Shown: piece by piece, positions 38,544 to 48,943 of the stretch
Position numbering within the stretch: position 1 is the stretch's first letter
Layout of the letters: each line of letters opens with the position of its first letter
From: Micromonospora sp. C31
Lineage (GTDB): Bacteria; Actinomycetota; Actinomycetes; Mycobacteriales; Micromonosporaceae
Direction: 5' to 3'
Assembly (NCBI RefSeq): GCF_018070575.1
Contig: NZ_JAGPXN010000006.1
Span: forward strand, 212,224-276,223
Length of the DNA: 64,000 nt
Translations under genes and position numbers: made by a program
Notes under the pieces: model-generated
The model's input: the letters and a program-made list of their open reading frames with translations, nothing else
Told to the model about the DNA's origin: nothing
Databases searched by the model: none

Positions 38544-40994
38544 TCACTCCTCGCCGCCGCGCAGGCCCAGCAGGACCTCCTCCAGCTCGTCCGGCTTGAC
38601 CAGCACGTCACGGGCCTTGGAGCCCTCCGACGGCCCGACGACCCCCCGGGTCTCCATGAGGTCCATCAGCCGCCCCGCCTTGGCGAAGCCGACCCGCAGC
38701 TTGCGCTGGAGCATCGAGGTCGAGCCGAACTGCGAGGTGACGACCAGCTCGACCGCCTGGACCAGCAGGTCGAGGTCGTCGCCGATCTCCTCGTCGATCT
38801 TCTTCTTGCCGGCGTCCGGCGCGACGAGCACGTCCGGGCGGAACTCCGGCTCGCGCTGGTCCTTGCAGAACTTCACCACGTCGGCGATCTCTCGCTCGGT
38901 CACCCAGGCGCCCTGGATGCGGATCGGCTTCGAGGCGCCCATCGGCAGGAACAGGCCGTCGCCGCGGCCCAGCAGCTTCTCCGCGCCCGGCTGGTCGAGG
39001 ATGACCCGGGAGTCGGCGAGCGAGGAGGTGGCGAACGCCAGCCGCGACGGCACGTTGGCCTTGATCAGGCCGGTGACCACGTCGACCGACGGGCGCTGGG
39101 TGGCCAGCACCAGGTGGATGCCGGCCGCGCGGGCGAGCTGGGTGATCCGGACGACCGAGTCCTCCACGTCGCGGGGGGCGACCATCATCAGGTCCGCCAA
39201 CTCGTCCACGATCACCAGCAGGTACGGGTACGGGCGCATCTCCCGCTCGCTGCCCGGCGGCGCCTTGATCTCGCCGTTGCGGACCTTGCGGTTGAAGTCG
39301 TCGATGTGCCGGACCCCGTTGGCGGCGAGGTCGTCGTAGCGCATGTCCATCTCGCGCACGACCCACTCCAGCGAGTCCGCCGCCTTCTTGGCGTTGGTCA
39401 CGATGGGGGTGACCAGGTGCGGGATGCCCTCGTAGCCGGTCATCTCGACCCGCTTCGGGTCGATCAGCAGCAGCCGCACCTCGTCCGGGGTGGCCCGGGT
39501 GAGGATGGACACCAGCAGCGAGTTCAGGCAGGACGACTTGCCGGCGCCGGTCGCGCCGGCGATCAGGATGTGCGGCATCTTGGCGAGGTTGGCCACCACG
39601 TAGCCGCCCTCGATGTCCTTGCCGAGCGCCACCACCATCGGATGGTGGTCGCTGGTCGCGGCCCGCGAGCGCAGCACGTCGCCGAGCGCCACGTTCTCCG
39701 GATCGGTGTTCGGGATCTCCACCCCGACCGCGCTCTTGCCCGGAATCGGGCTGAGGATCCGCACGTCCGGCGACTTCACCGCGTACGCGATGTTGCGGGA
39801 GAGCTGGGTGATCCGCTCGACCTTGACGCCCGGGCCGAGTTCCACCTCGTAGCGGGTGACGGTCGGCCCGCGGGTGAAGCCGGTGACGGCGGCGTCCACG
39901 TTGAACTGCTCGAAGACGCCGGTGAGCGCGACGATCACCTCGTCGTTGGCCTTGCTCCGGGTCTTCGGGGCCGCGCCGCTGCCGAGTATGTTCGCCGGCG
40001 GCAACGTGTAGTCGCCCGACATCCCGGTCAGCGCGAGCTGCTCGGCCCGGGTCGGGGCGGGCGAGTGCTCCGGCGGCTCGGCCGGCTTGCGGCTGGCCGG
40101 GACCCGGCCCGGGGGCTTGCGGGGCAGCACGAGGGTGTCCTGAAGGTCCACCCCCTCGAGGTCCTCGTCGAACTCCTCCGGGTCGAGCGGCGGCGGGGCG
40201 GCCCGCTTCGCCGGGCGCCTACGGGGTGCCGGCTTGGCGGGCGCCTCGTCGGCCTCCTCCTCGCCGTCCGGCGGGGCGGTCCGGGTGCCGAACAGCAGAC
40301 CGAGTCGCTCCGGGACCTTCATGATCGGGGTCGCGGTGACCACCAGCAGGCCGAAGACCAGCAGCAGGATCAGCAACGGCACGGCCACCCAGGCGGTGAC
40401 CGCCCGCTCCATGAGGCTGCCGACGCCGGCGCCCATCAGGCCGCCGGCGAAGTCGCGCTGGCCGGCATCGGCCGGGGCCTGTCCGATGTGCAGCATCGCG
40501 GCGGTGGCGACCAGCATGGACGTCCAGCCGACCAGCCCACGGCCGCGATGCTCGGGGTCGACGGGCTCACGCATCAGCCGCCAGGCGCCGATCATCAGCA
40601 GCACCGGCACCACGACCGAGATCGCCCCGAGGAAGAGTCGGAAGGTGTCGGCCAGCCGCGCGCCCACCGGGCCGGCGCCGGAGAACCAGACGGCCACCGC
40701 GCTGAGCAGGGCGAGGCCGAACACCAGCAGGCCCGCACCGTCGCGGCGCTGCTCCGGGTCGAGCCCCCGGGCGGATCCAGCCTGCCGGAACGCCCAGCCG
40801 ACGCCGTGCGCCATCCCCATCCACAGCGCGCGGGCCGCCTGCCCGACGATCATCCCCGGACCCGGCCGGGCCGCCGGCCGCCGCCGGGGCGCGGCACGGC
40901 CGGTCTTCTTCGCCGGCTGACGGGCACGACTGTTCGTGGTGCCACGCGGCGACGCGCCGCGCCGCCGGCTCGCCTGAGAGGTACGGCCCGCCAT
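38544..40994 (-). CDS. ftsK: DNA translocase FtsK/SpoIIIE
   Basis: An 816-residue septal DNA pump. A basic N-terminus (about 45 residues) precedes four or so membrane segments (to about 220), then a Pro/Lys/Glu linker and the motor: Walker A GATGAGKSSCLNSLL near residue 480, Walker B YLLVIVDELADLMMV, and LAFATSSLADSRVILDQPGA. The C-terminal gamma winged-helix (EIGDDLDLLVQAVELVVTSQ) reads KOPS-like sequences. It segregates chromosomes at division and, in spore formers, into spores. Monocistronic. Confidence 0.95.
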   Translation of the reverse strand: MAGRTSQASRRRGASPRGTTNSRARQPAKKTGRAAPRRRPAARPGPGMIVGQAARALWMGMAHGVGWAFRQAGSARGLDPEQRRDGAGLLVFGLALLSAVAVWFSGAGPVGARLADTFRLFLGAISVVVPVLLMIGAWRLMREPVDPEHRGRGLVGWTSMLVATAAMLHIGQAPADAGQRDFAGGLMGAGVGSLMERAVTAWVAVPLLILLLVFGLLVVTATPIMKVPERLGLLFGTRTAPPDGEEEADEAPAKPAPRRRPAKRAAPPPLDPEEFDEDLEGVDLQDTLVLPRKPPGRVPASRKPAEPPEHSPAPTRAEQLALTGMSGDYTLPPANILGSGAAPKTRSKANDEVIVALTGVFEQFNVDAAVTGFTRGPTVTRYEVELGPGVKVERITQLSRNIAYAVKSPDVRILSPIPGKSAVGVEIPNTDPENVALGDVLRSRAATSDHHPMVVALGKDIEGGYVVANLAKMPHILIAGATGAGKSSCLNSLLVSILTRATPDEVRLLLIDPKRVEMTGYEGIPHLVTPIVTNAKKAADSLEWVVREMDMRYDDLAANGVRHIDDFNRKVRNGEIKAPPGSEREMRPYPYLLVIVDELADLMMVAPRDVEDSVVRITQLARAAGIHLVLATQRPSVDVVTGLIKANVPSRLAFATSSLADSRVILDQPGAEKLLGRGDGLFLPMGASKPIRIQGAWVTEREIADVVKFCKDQREPEFRPDVLVAPDAGKKKIDEEIGDDLDLLVQAVELVVTSQFGSTSMLQRKLRVGFAKAGRLMDLMETRGVVGPSEGSKARDVLVKPDELEEVLLGLRGGEE

Positions 40995-41108
40995 AGCATC
41001 AACCTAATGGCGTGACCCGGCAGATCGCCGCCTTTCCGGGTCGTGTCCGCGTGTCGCAGCGCGGGCCCCGCCGCGTCACGTGATATCTGCCTCAGAAGGG
41101 ATGCCCCC

Positions 41109-41588
41109 ATGGCGTCGCCGGGAACCGAGGACGGCCGGCACGGCCCCCTGGCCGGACACCCGGGGGCGCTGGAGCCGCTGACCGGCGAGCTGATCGCCGC
41201 CGTACTGCACAGCCGGGGATACCGCGTCGAAGTCGACGGCGACGGCGACCTGGTCGGCCGCTGGGCCGACAGCCTGATCTGGTTCCTGCGCCCCGGCGCC
41301 GCCGGGGAGCTGCTCCAGGTCCGCACCCTGACCGCGCCGACGTTCCCCATCGAGTACGTGCCGGCGCTGCACGCCTTCTGCAACGCGTGGAACCACGACC
41401 GGCTCTGGCCGAAGGCCTTCGTGCACGTCGAGGACGACGGGCGGGCCCGGGTCTGCGGCGAGGTCATCACCGATCTGGAACACGGCGTCACCGCGCACCA
41501 GCTCGACCAGCTGCTCGACTGCGGCATCGCCACCGGCTGCCAGCTCGCCACCGAGGTGGCCCGGCTGCCCGGCGGGGTGGTGACGTGA
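41109..41588 (+). CDS. YbjN-domain protein
   Basis: A 159-residue soluble protein with a YbjN (type III chaperone-like) domain; the strand pattern LVGRWADSLIWFLRPGAAGE and the motif FCNAWNHDRLWPKAFVHVED are typical. YbjN proteins act as regulators or chaperones, but the role in actinobacteria is unknown. The next gene encodes a longer protein whose C-terminus carries the same domain, including nearly the same FCNAWNHDRL segment. Stop and next start overlap (GTGA), so they are co-translated. ATG 41109 follows AAGGGAT. Confidence 0.85.
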   Translation: MASPGTEDGRHGPLAGHPGALEPLTGELIAAVLHSRGYRVEVDGDGDLVGRWADSLIWFLRPGAAGELLQVRTLTAPTFPIEYVPALHAFCNAWNHDRLWPKAFVHVEDDGRARVCGEVITDLEHGVTAHQLDQLLDCGIATGCQLATEVARLPGGVVT

Positions 41589-43237
41589 CGGGTCAGGGCG
41601 GGGGTCTGGCCGGCCGCGGCCTCGACCCGTTCGGGCTGCCCGGCTGGTGGAGCGGGCTGCGGCGCGGGGGCCGGCAGCCCGACGCCGCGCTGGCCGGCGC
41701 GCTCGCCGACGCCCGCGACACCCCCGACGGCGAGGCCCGCAGCACCGAGCTGGAACGGATCGCGGCGCACGCCGACGCCACCGGCGACGACCGGACGGCG
41801 CTGGCGGCGCGGCTCGCGCTGATCGAGGCGTACCTCCTGCACGGGGAACGGTGGCGGCTGGTCGAGCCGCTGCGCCGCTGCCTCGCCACCGCCCAGCGCC
41901 GCCCCGAGCTGCTGGCGGGAGACCAGGCCGAGCTGCTGCGGCGCCACCGGCGGTACGCGGTCGAAGCTCTGCTCGGCTCGCCACGGGTCGGACTGGACCA
42001 GGCCCGCGCCATGCTGGACGATCTCGCCGCGCGCGCCGTCGACGATCCGGCGGTCCTCGCCGAGCTGCGCTGCCGCATCGCCGACCACCTCGGCGACGAG
42101 CCCACCGCCCGACGGTGGTACGACCGCTGGTCGACGGCCGAGCCGGGGCCGGTCGGCGGCTGCCCGGACTGCGCGGCGGCCCGACGGGCGGAACTGCTCG
42201 CCGGATGGGGCGAGCACCGGACCGCGCTGGCCGTCCTGCCGGACGACAGCGCCGGCAGCGCCGTCGACTGCACCGAGCAGCCGGAGCGGGCGCTGGCCGC
42301 CGGGCTGCTGTCCTGGCTGCGGGCCGGGGAGCCGGAACGGGCGGCCGAGGCCCACGTGCGGGCGTACCGGCGGCACCGGCGGGAGCGGGCCGCCTTCCCG
42401 CTGCTCGCCGCGCACCTGCGGTGGTGTGCGCTGGCCGGGCACCCCGCCCGGGGCCTCGACGTCCTCGCCGAGCAACTGCCCAGGCTGGACCGGCCGCACG
42501 ACGACCTGTCGGCGATGGAGTTCGCCGCCGCCGGGGCGCTGGTCTGCGCCCGCGCCGTCCAGGCGGGGCTCGGCGGCCGGACGCTGCACCGCCCGGCGTA
42601 CGGGGTGCGCCCGGCCGCCGACCTCGACGTGGCCACGCTGGGGGCCACCCTGCTCGGGGTGGCGACCGCGCTGGCCGGCAGCTTCGACGCCCGCAACGGC
42701 ACCGGCCACCAGTCCGGCCGGATCGCGTCCTGGCTGGCCGAGCGGCCGACCGCCGCGCCGGTGCCCCTGCCGCCCGACGACGACCCCGACGACGTCGACG
42801 AGCCGGGCGAGGAGGCCCCGCCGCCGGATGACGAACCCCGCCCGCTGAGCCTGGCGATGGTCACCGCCGCCCTCGACCGACGCGGGGACCGCTACGAAGT
42901 GGACGACCGCGGCGCCGTGACGGGCCGGTGGGGCGAGGCGCTGATCCAGTTCCGGCGGGTCGGCGAGCGGGGCGAGATCCTCCAGGCCCGGTCCGTGGCG
43001 AGCCGCCGGCTGCCGGCCGACCGGCTGACGGAGGCGTACGCCTTCTGCAACGCCTGGAACCACGACCGGCTGCTGCCGAAGGCGTACGTGCACGAGCAGG
43101 ACGGCGAACTGGTGCTGGCCGGTCACGTCGCCACGGACCTGGCGCACGGGGTGGCCCCGGCCCAGCTCGCGGTCCTGCTCGACGCGGCGGTGCAGACCGG
43201 TGTCGCGTACGCCGACGCGGTGGCCGCCCTGCCCTGA
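41585..43237 (+). CDS. Helical-repeat protein with C-terminal YbjN domain
   Basis: A 550-residue protein. Residues about 30-370 are Ala/Leu/Arg-rich helical hairpins resembling TPR/SEL-type repeats (DARDTPDGEARSTELERIAA; ALAARLALIEAYLLHGERWR), with a CPDC pair near residue 195. An acidic Pro/Asp linker (about 400-420) leads to a YbjN domain (about 425-550) with FCNAWNHDRLLPKAYVHEQD, a paralogue of the preceding gene. The pair may form a complex through their YbjN domains. The GTG start overlaps the upstream stop. The function is not known. Confidence 0.82.
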   Translation: MTGQGGGLAGRGLDPFGLPGWWSGLRRGGRQPDAALAGALADARDTPDGEARSTELERIAAHADATGDDRTALAARLALIEAYLLHGERWRLVEPLRRCLATAQRRPELLAGDQAELLRRHRRYAVEALLGSPRVGLDQARAMLDDLAARAVDDPAVLAELRCRIADHLGDEPTARRWYDRWSTAEPGPVGGCPDCAAARRAELLAGWGEHRTALAVLPDDSAGSAVDCTEQPERALAAGLLSWLRAGEPERAAEAHVRAYRRHRRERAAFPLLAAHLRWCALAGHPARGLDVLAEQLPRLDRPHDDLSAMEFAAAGALVCARAVQAGLGGRTLHRPAYGVRPAADLDVATLGATLLGVATALAGSFDARNGTGHQSGRIASWLAERPTAAPVPLPPDDDPDDVDEPGEEAPPPDDEPRPLSLAMVTAALDRRGDRYEVDDRGAVTGRWGEALIQFRRVGERGEILQARSVASRRLPADRLTEAYAFCNAWNHDRLLPKAYVHEQDGELVLAGHVATDLAHGVAPAQLAVLLDAAVQTGVAYADAVAALP

Positions 43238-43309
43238 CCGGGCGGCGGCCCACGGATGGTGTCCGAAACCCGCCGGACGATCTCCTCGCGCCCTGGTGGA
43301 CTGGTGCTC

Positions 43310-44143
43310 ATGACGACGACGCACCAGCAGCACGCCGCCCAGCTCCTGCGCTCCCTGCACCGCCCTGGCACACCGCTCGTCCTGCCCAACGCCTGGGACG
43401 TGGCCAGCGCCCGGATCGTGGCCGACTGCGGCGCGGCGGCCGTCGCCACGACCAGCGCCGGCGTCGCGTGGAGCCTGGGCGCTCCCGACGGCGACGAACT
43501 GGACCGGGAGCACGCCCTGGCGGTGGTGGCCCGCGTTGCCGCCGCCGTGACCGTCCCCGTCACGGCGGACATCGAGAGCGGGTACGCCGCCGACCCGGCC
43601 GGGGTGGCCCGCACCGTGGCCGGCGTGCTGGCCGCCGGCGCGGTCGGTGTGAACATCGAGGACGCCCCCGCGGCGGGGACGTCGGCGCTGCGGCCGGTCG
43701 ACGAGCAGTGCGCCCGGATCCGGGCGGCCCGGGAGGCCGCCGACGAGGCGGGGGTGCGGCTCTTCGTCAACGCCCGCACCGACGTCTACCTGCGGGCGGT
43801 CGGCGACCCGGCGGACCGGTTGACGGAGACGCTGCGCCGGGCGGAGGCGTACCGGGCGGCGGGCGCGGACGGGATCTTCGTGCCGGGCGTCGGCGACGCC
43901 GAGACCATCGGCGCGCTGGTCGCCGGGATCGACGGGCCGGTCAACGTGCTCGCCGGGCCGGGTGGGCTGCCCGTCGCCACGCTGGCCGCGCTGGGGGTGG
44001 CCCGGGTCAGCCTCGGCTCGGCCGTCGCCGGCGCCGCGTACGGGCTGGTCCGGCGGGCCGCCGAGGAGGCGCTGCGCTCCGGGTCGTACGACTCGCTGGC
44101 CGGCGCGATCAGCTACGCCGAGCTGAACGCGCTGCTGGCCTGA
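43310..44143 (+). CDS. Isocitrate lyase/PEP mutase family protein
   Basis: A 277-residue TIM-barrel enzyme of the PEP mutase/isocitrate lyase superfamily. Visible are PLVLPNAWDVASARIVADCG, the metal-binding TADIESGYAADPAG, GVNIEDAPAAG and FVNARTDVYLRAVGDP. These lyases form or cleave C-C or P-C bonds of 2-methylisocitrate-like or oxaloacetate-like substrates; the loop lacks the KKCGH motif of isocitrate lyase proper. The precise substrate is unknown. ATG 43310 has only a weak GGTGG upstream. It is followed by a bidirectional terminator. Confidence 0.87.
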   Translation: MTTTHQQHAAQLLRSLHRPGTPLVLPNAWDVASARIVADCGAAAVATTSAGVAWSLGAPDGDELDREHALAVVARVAAAVTVPVTADIESGYAADPAGVARTVAGVLAAGAVGVNIEDAPAAGTSALRPVDEQCARIRAAREAADEAGVRLFVNARTDVYLRAVGDPADRLTETLRRAEAYRAAGADGIFVPGVGDAETIGALVAGIDGPVNVLAGPGGLPVATLAALGVARVSLGSAVAGAAYGLVRRAAEEALRSGSYDSLAGAISYAELNALLA

Positions 44144-44172
44144 TCAGCGGAGGCCGGTCCGGTGCCCACGAC

Positions 44173-44207
44173 GACGCCCGCCGGCACACGGGGTGCGGGC
44201 GGGCGTC
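44173..44207. terminator. Bidirectional terminator between convergent genes
   Basis: GACGCCCGCC (44173-44182) pairs with GGCGGGCGTC (44198-44207); GCA/TGC can extend the stem inward. It lies between the PEP mutase-like stop (44143) and the rnj stop (44219), so it can end both transcripts. Confidence 0.8.
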
Positions 44208-44218
44208 ATCGGTGCGGG

Positions 44219-45907
<1,689 letters not shown>

Positions 45908-45959
45908 GCGTCCACCTCATTCTGCGACGCCGTCACTCGGCGTCCGTCGTGTCGTTCGG

Positions 45960-46886
45960 TCATTCGGGCAGTTCCAGGCCCGCCGCCGCGCTGTCGGCGC
46001 GGAGCTGGGCGATCTCGTCGTCGGTCGCGTCGACCAGCGGCGAACGCACCGGTCCGGCGGGCTTCCCGGCGGCCGCCAGGCCCGCCTTCACCAGGATCAC
46101 GCCCTGGGTACGGAAGATGCCGGTGTACAGCGGCAGCAGCCGCCGGTGCAGGCTCAGCGCGGTGGCGGTGTCCCCCGCGTCGTACGCCTCGATCATCTGT
46201 CTGGTGAGCGCGCCGGTGAAGTGGGTCGAGGTGCCGACCACACCGACGCCGCCCACGGCCAGCGCGGGCAGGGTGAGTGAATCCTCGCCACTGTAGAAGG
46301 CGAGGTTCGTCCGGCTGGTGACCCAACTCGTGGCGGTCAGGTCGCCCTTGGCGTCCTTCACCGCGACGATCCGGCCGTGCTCGGCCAGGCGCACCATCGT
46401 CTCGGTGGCGATCGGCACGCCCGCCCGGTGCGGGATGTCGTAGAGCATCACCGGCAGGCCGGTGGCGTCCGCGACGGCGGTGAAGTGCCGCAGCAGGCCG
46501 CTCTGCGGCGGCCTGTTGTAGTAGGGGGTGACCACGAGCAGGCCGTGGGCGCCCGCCTTCTCGGCGGCCGTGCAGAGCTCGATGGTGTGCCGGGTGTCGT
46601 TGGTGCCGACCCCGGCCACGACCTTGGCGCGCTCACCGACGGCCTCCACCACGGCCCGGATCAGCTGTTCCTTCTCCGCGTCGGTGGTGGTCGGCGACTC
46701 GCCGGTGGTGCCGTTGACCACCAGCGCGTCGTTGCCCTGCTCGTCCACCAGGTAGCTGGCGAGCTGCGCGGCGCCGTCGAGGTCGAGCGACCCGTCGGCG
46801 GTGAACGGGGTCACCATGGCCGTGAGCACTCGCCCGAAGGGGCGGGACACCGCCCGGGCGGGCGTGTCAGGGTGGTCGTGCGTCAT
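45960..46886 (-). CDS. dapA: 4-hydroxy-tetrahydrodipicolinate synthase
   Basis: A 308-residue TIM-barrel enzyme condensing pyruvate with aspartate semialdehyde in the diaminopimelate/lysine pathway. Active-site elements: VNGTTGESPTTTDAEK, the Tyr in TPYYNRPPQSGL and the Schiff-base Lys in RIVAVKDAKGDLT. The N-terminal 20 residues are a short extension. It precedes rnj, and dapB, for the next step, lies about 7 kb away in this window. Start ATG 46886. Confidence 0.96.
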   Translation of the reverse strand: MTHDHPDTPARAVSRPFGRVLTAMVTPFTADGSLDLDGAAQLASYLVDEQGNDALVVNGTTGESPTTTDAEKEQLIRAVVEAVGERAKVVAGVGTNDTRHTIELCTAAEKAGAHGLLVVTPYYNRPPQSGLLRHFTAVADATGLPVMLYDIPHRAGVPIATETMVRLAEHGRIVAVKDAKGDLTATSWVTSRTNLAFYSGEDSLTLPALAVGGVGVVGTSTHFTGALTRQMIEAYDAGDTATALSLHRRLLPLYTGIFRTQGVILVKAGLAAAGKPAGPVRSPLVDATDDEIAQLRADSAAAGLELPE

Positions 46887-46939
46887 GCCACCAACCTAGC
46901 GGACGACCACCGGCGCCCCGTCGGGGAAGCCCTCAGGAC

Positions 46940-47686
46940 TCACTCGGCGTGCGGGCTGGCCGCGACCTCGGTGCCGTCGGTCAGGGTCGAGATGGCGAAG
47001 TCGGCGAAGACGTTCGGGGCGACCCGTTGGAGCTGCCGCAGACACTCCACCGCCAGCTCACGGATCTCCACGTCGGCGTGCTCCGTCGCGCGCATGGCGA
47101 TGAAGTGCCGCCAGGCCCGGTAGTTGCCGGTCACCACGATGCGGGTCTCGGTGGCGTTGGGCAGGACGGCACGGGCCGCCTGGCGGGCCTGCTTGCGCCG
47201 CAGCGTGGCGTTCTCCACGTCGGCGAAGCGCCGCTCCAGCCCCTCCAGCAACTCGTTGTACGCGCGCACGCTCGCCTCGGCGGCCGCCACGAACTTCTTG
47301 TGCAGCTCCGGGTCGTCGGCGATCACCGAGGGCTCGACCATGGCGGCGTCACGCTCGGGCACGTACCGCTGGGAGAGCTGGGAGTACGAGAAGTGCCGGT
47401 GCCGGATCAGCTCGTGGGTGAAGGAGCGCGACACCCCGCTGAAGTAGAAGCTGACCGAGCCGTGCTCCAGCACGCTCAGGTGGCCGACCTCCAGGATGTG
47501 CGCGAGATAGCCCGCGTTGGTGGCGGTGGCCGGGTTCGGCTTCTTCCAGCTCTGGTAGCAGGCCCGGCCGGCGAACTCCGCGAGCGCCTGGCCGCCCTCG
47601 GCGTCGGTCGACCACGGCACCTCGTCGGGTGCCTCGAAGTGGGTCCACGCGACGAGCTTGACCTGGGGCTGCACCATCTCCGGCAT
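46940..47686 (-). CDS. thyX: Flavin-dependent thymidylate synthase ThyX
   Basis: A 248-residue FAD enzyme that methylates dUMP to dTMP with methylenetetrahydrofolate and NADPH. The signature [17 protein letters not shown] contains the ThyX motif RHR-x7-[14 protein letters not shown] and [20 protein letters not shown] are also typical. Two starts, ATG 47686 and ATG 47677, are close together; neither has a perfect ribosome site, and 47686 is used. It lies just upstream of dapA, in the usual actinobacterial order. Confidence 0.95.
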   Translation of the reverse strand: MPEMVQPQVKLVAWTHFEAPDEVPWSTDAEGGQALAEFAGRACYQSWKKPNPATATNAGYLAHILEVGHLSVLEHGSVSFYFSGVSRSFTHELIRHRHFSYSQLSQRYVPERDAAMVEPSVIADDPELHKKFVAAAEASVRAYNELLEGLERRFADVENATLRRKQARQAARAVLPNATETRIVVTGNYRAWRHFIAMRATEHADVEIRELAVECLRQLQRVAPNVFADFAISTLTDGTEVAASPHAE

Positions 47687-47849
47687 TCCTGGGACTGTAG
47701 CGGCCCGGCGGTCGCGGGAGAACGTTGGGCTCACGGGCCGAACGGTCGTTGAGCTGCGACTTCTGGCCGTGCGCGGGTTCATCTGGTCGGCGGGTGTCCA
47801 AGATCTCGGTGCAGCTCGCACCCCGCCGCCCTCGCCGTCCGGATACCGG

Positions 47850-47910
47850 CGGGCGGGCGCCACCGGCCGGCATGCGGCGGGCGGACGCCACCAGCCGGCA
47901 TGCGGCCCGG
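47850..47910. repeat. 30-bp tandem doublet
   Basis: GCCACCGGCCGGCATGCGGC (from 47857) recurs as GCCACCAGCCGGCATGCGGC (from 47887), exactly 30 bases later, with one mismatch over this stretch. Confidence 0.7.
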
Positions 47911-47993
47911 TGTCGCTGTCGAGCTGCCCCGTGCATGAGGGCAACCACGATCCAGCGCCCCGGACCGGCGGCGCCACCTGGCTCGGGTCCCGA

Positions 47994-48115
47994 CGGGGCA
48001 GCTCGAGACCCGGCAAACCACCACTGGCAACGCCCGCGGTCCGCACACGGGGCAGCTCGACACCCGGCAAGCCCACCCACACCACCCGCGGTCCCACACA
48101 CGGGGCAGCTCGACA
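47994..48115 (+). repeat. 53-54-bp tandem repeat containing an interspersed element
   Basis: Units begin CGGGGCAGCTCGA at 47994, 48048 and 48101 (periods 54 and 53; the third is partial) and each full unit continues ACCCGGCAA and ends CCCGCGGTCC-CACA. The CACGGGGCAGCTCGACA core is the same as at 25026 and, inverted, at 47914, so the region combines tandem and dispersed copies of one element. Confidence 0.75.
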
Positions 48116-48240
48116 GCGGCGGAGCTGGCGACCCGCGCGGCGGGGGACCACGGCCGCGAGACGCGGTGCTCGACCGACTCGCTCGGCATCTCGACGTGGC
48201 GGCCGTCCGGGGCCGCAGGCGGAGGCGCCGAACCGCCGGA

Positions 48241-48286
48241 GGGGTCAGACCGGCCGGCGGGGTCAGACCGGCCGGCGGGGTCAGAC
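48241..48286. repeat. 18-bp tandem repeat over the DUF2752 stop codon
   Basis: GGGGTCAGACCGGCCGGC at 48241 and 48259, then GGGGTCAGAC at 48277. The TCA of the last unit (48281-48283) is the stop codon of the DUF2752 gene on the minus strand, so the repeat duplicates the stop and its 3' context. Confidence 0.8.
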
Positions 48287-48943
48287 GTAGAGGGAGGTGA
48301 AGGGTGCCCAGGGCAGGTTGCGCAGGATCGAGAAGGCCAGCCAGGCGGCCAGGAAGACGCCGATCGCCCGGGAGCTGATCCGCAGCTCGGGCAGCCGCCA
48401 GCCGAACGCCTGCCGGCCCGCCCAGGCGACGAAGAGGTAAGCCAGGAAGGGCAGCGCGAAGACGAAGAGAAAGTGGTGCCGGGCGGCGGCGGGCAGGTCG
48501 GCGTGCAGCACGTACCAGAGCGCGCGGGTGCCGCCACAGCCCGGACAGTCCAGCCCGGTGGTCAGCTTGAGCAGGCAGGTCGGCGCGGCGTCCGGCGCCG
48601 AGCGGGTGGGATCGCTGATCAGCGCGTAGCCGATGCCGGCGGCGACGCAGCCGAGCGCGGCCAACGGCACGGCCCAGCGCGGTGAGCGCTCGTAGAGGCG
48701 GACGACGAACCGGGTGAGCCGATCCGGCTCGGCCACCGGGTAGGGCGGACCCGGATAGGGCGGACCCGGATGGGGCGCCCCGGGGTGGGACGACTCCAGA
48801 TGGGGCGACCCGGGGTGGGACGCAGCCTGGTCCGTGGGCCATCCGCCGGCCGGTGCTGCCGGACCCGCCTGGGGTGGGGCGTCGAGCCCGCCCCTCGGAT
48901 GCGGCGGGGAGGCCGGTCCGTCAACGCTCGTCACGTCGCTCAC
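48281..48943 (-). CDS. DUF2752 membrane protein with Pro-rich N-terminal repeat
   Basis: A 220-residue protein. Residues 30-70 are a Pro/His/Gly/Tyr-rich repeat (HPGAPHPGPPYPGPPYP), which the DNA shows as a short tandem array. The C-terminal part has three or four hydrophobic segments and the DUF2752 signature TTGLDCPGCGGTRALWYVLH, with a CPGC pair. The family function is unknown; the CxxC suggests redox or metal handling at the membrane. The GTG start (48943) overlaps the stop of the upstream glycosylase gene (GTGA). Confidence 0.88.
   Translation of the reverse strand: MSDVTSVDGPASPPHPRGGLDAPPQAGPAAPAGGWPTDQAASHPGSPHLESSHPGAPHPGPPYPGPPYPVAEPDRLTRFVVRLYERSPRWAVPLAALGCVAAGIGYALISDPTRSAPDAAPTCLLKLTTGLDCPGCGGTRALWYVLHADLPAAARHHFLFVFALPFLAYLFVAWAGRQAFGWRLPELRISSRAIGVFLAAWLAFSILRNLPWAPFTSLYV

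Larger units (their letters stand above)
47687..48280. other. 594-base intergenic region dense in repeats, no gene seen
   Basis: Between the thyX start and the DUF2752 stop I find no convincing gene: all frames are low-complexity Arg/Pro/Gly. It holds a 30-bp doublet (about 47850-47910), an inverted copy of an interspersed 22-mer (47914-47935), a 54-bp tandem repeat (47994-48115) and the start of an 18-bp repeat (48241-48286). Confidence 0.7.

Noticed and set aside
47687..48280. Coding frames through the thyX-DUF2752 gap
   Set aside because: The frames are Arg/Pro/Cys-rich by-products of repeated DNA with no start signals or domains.
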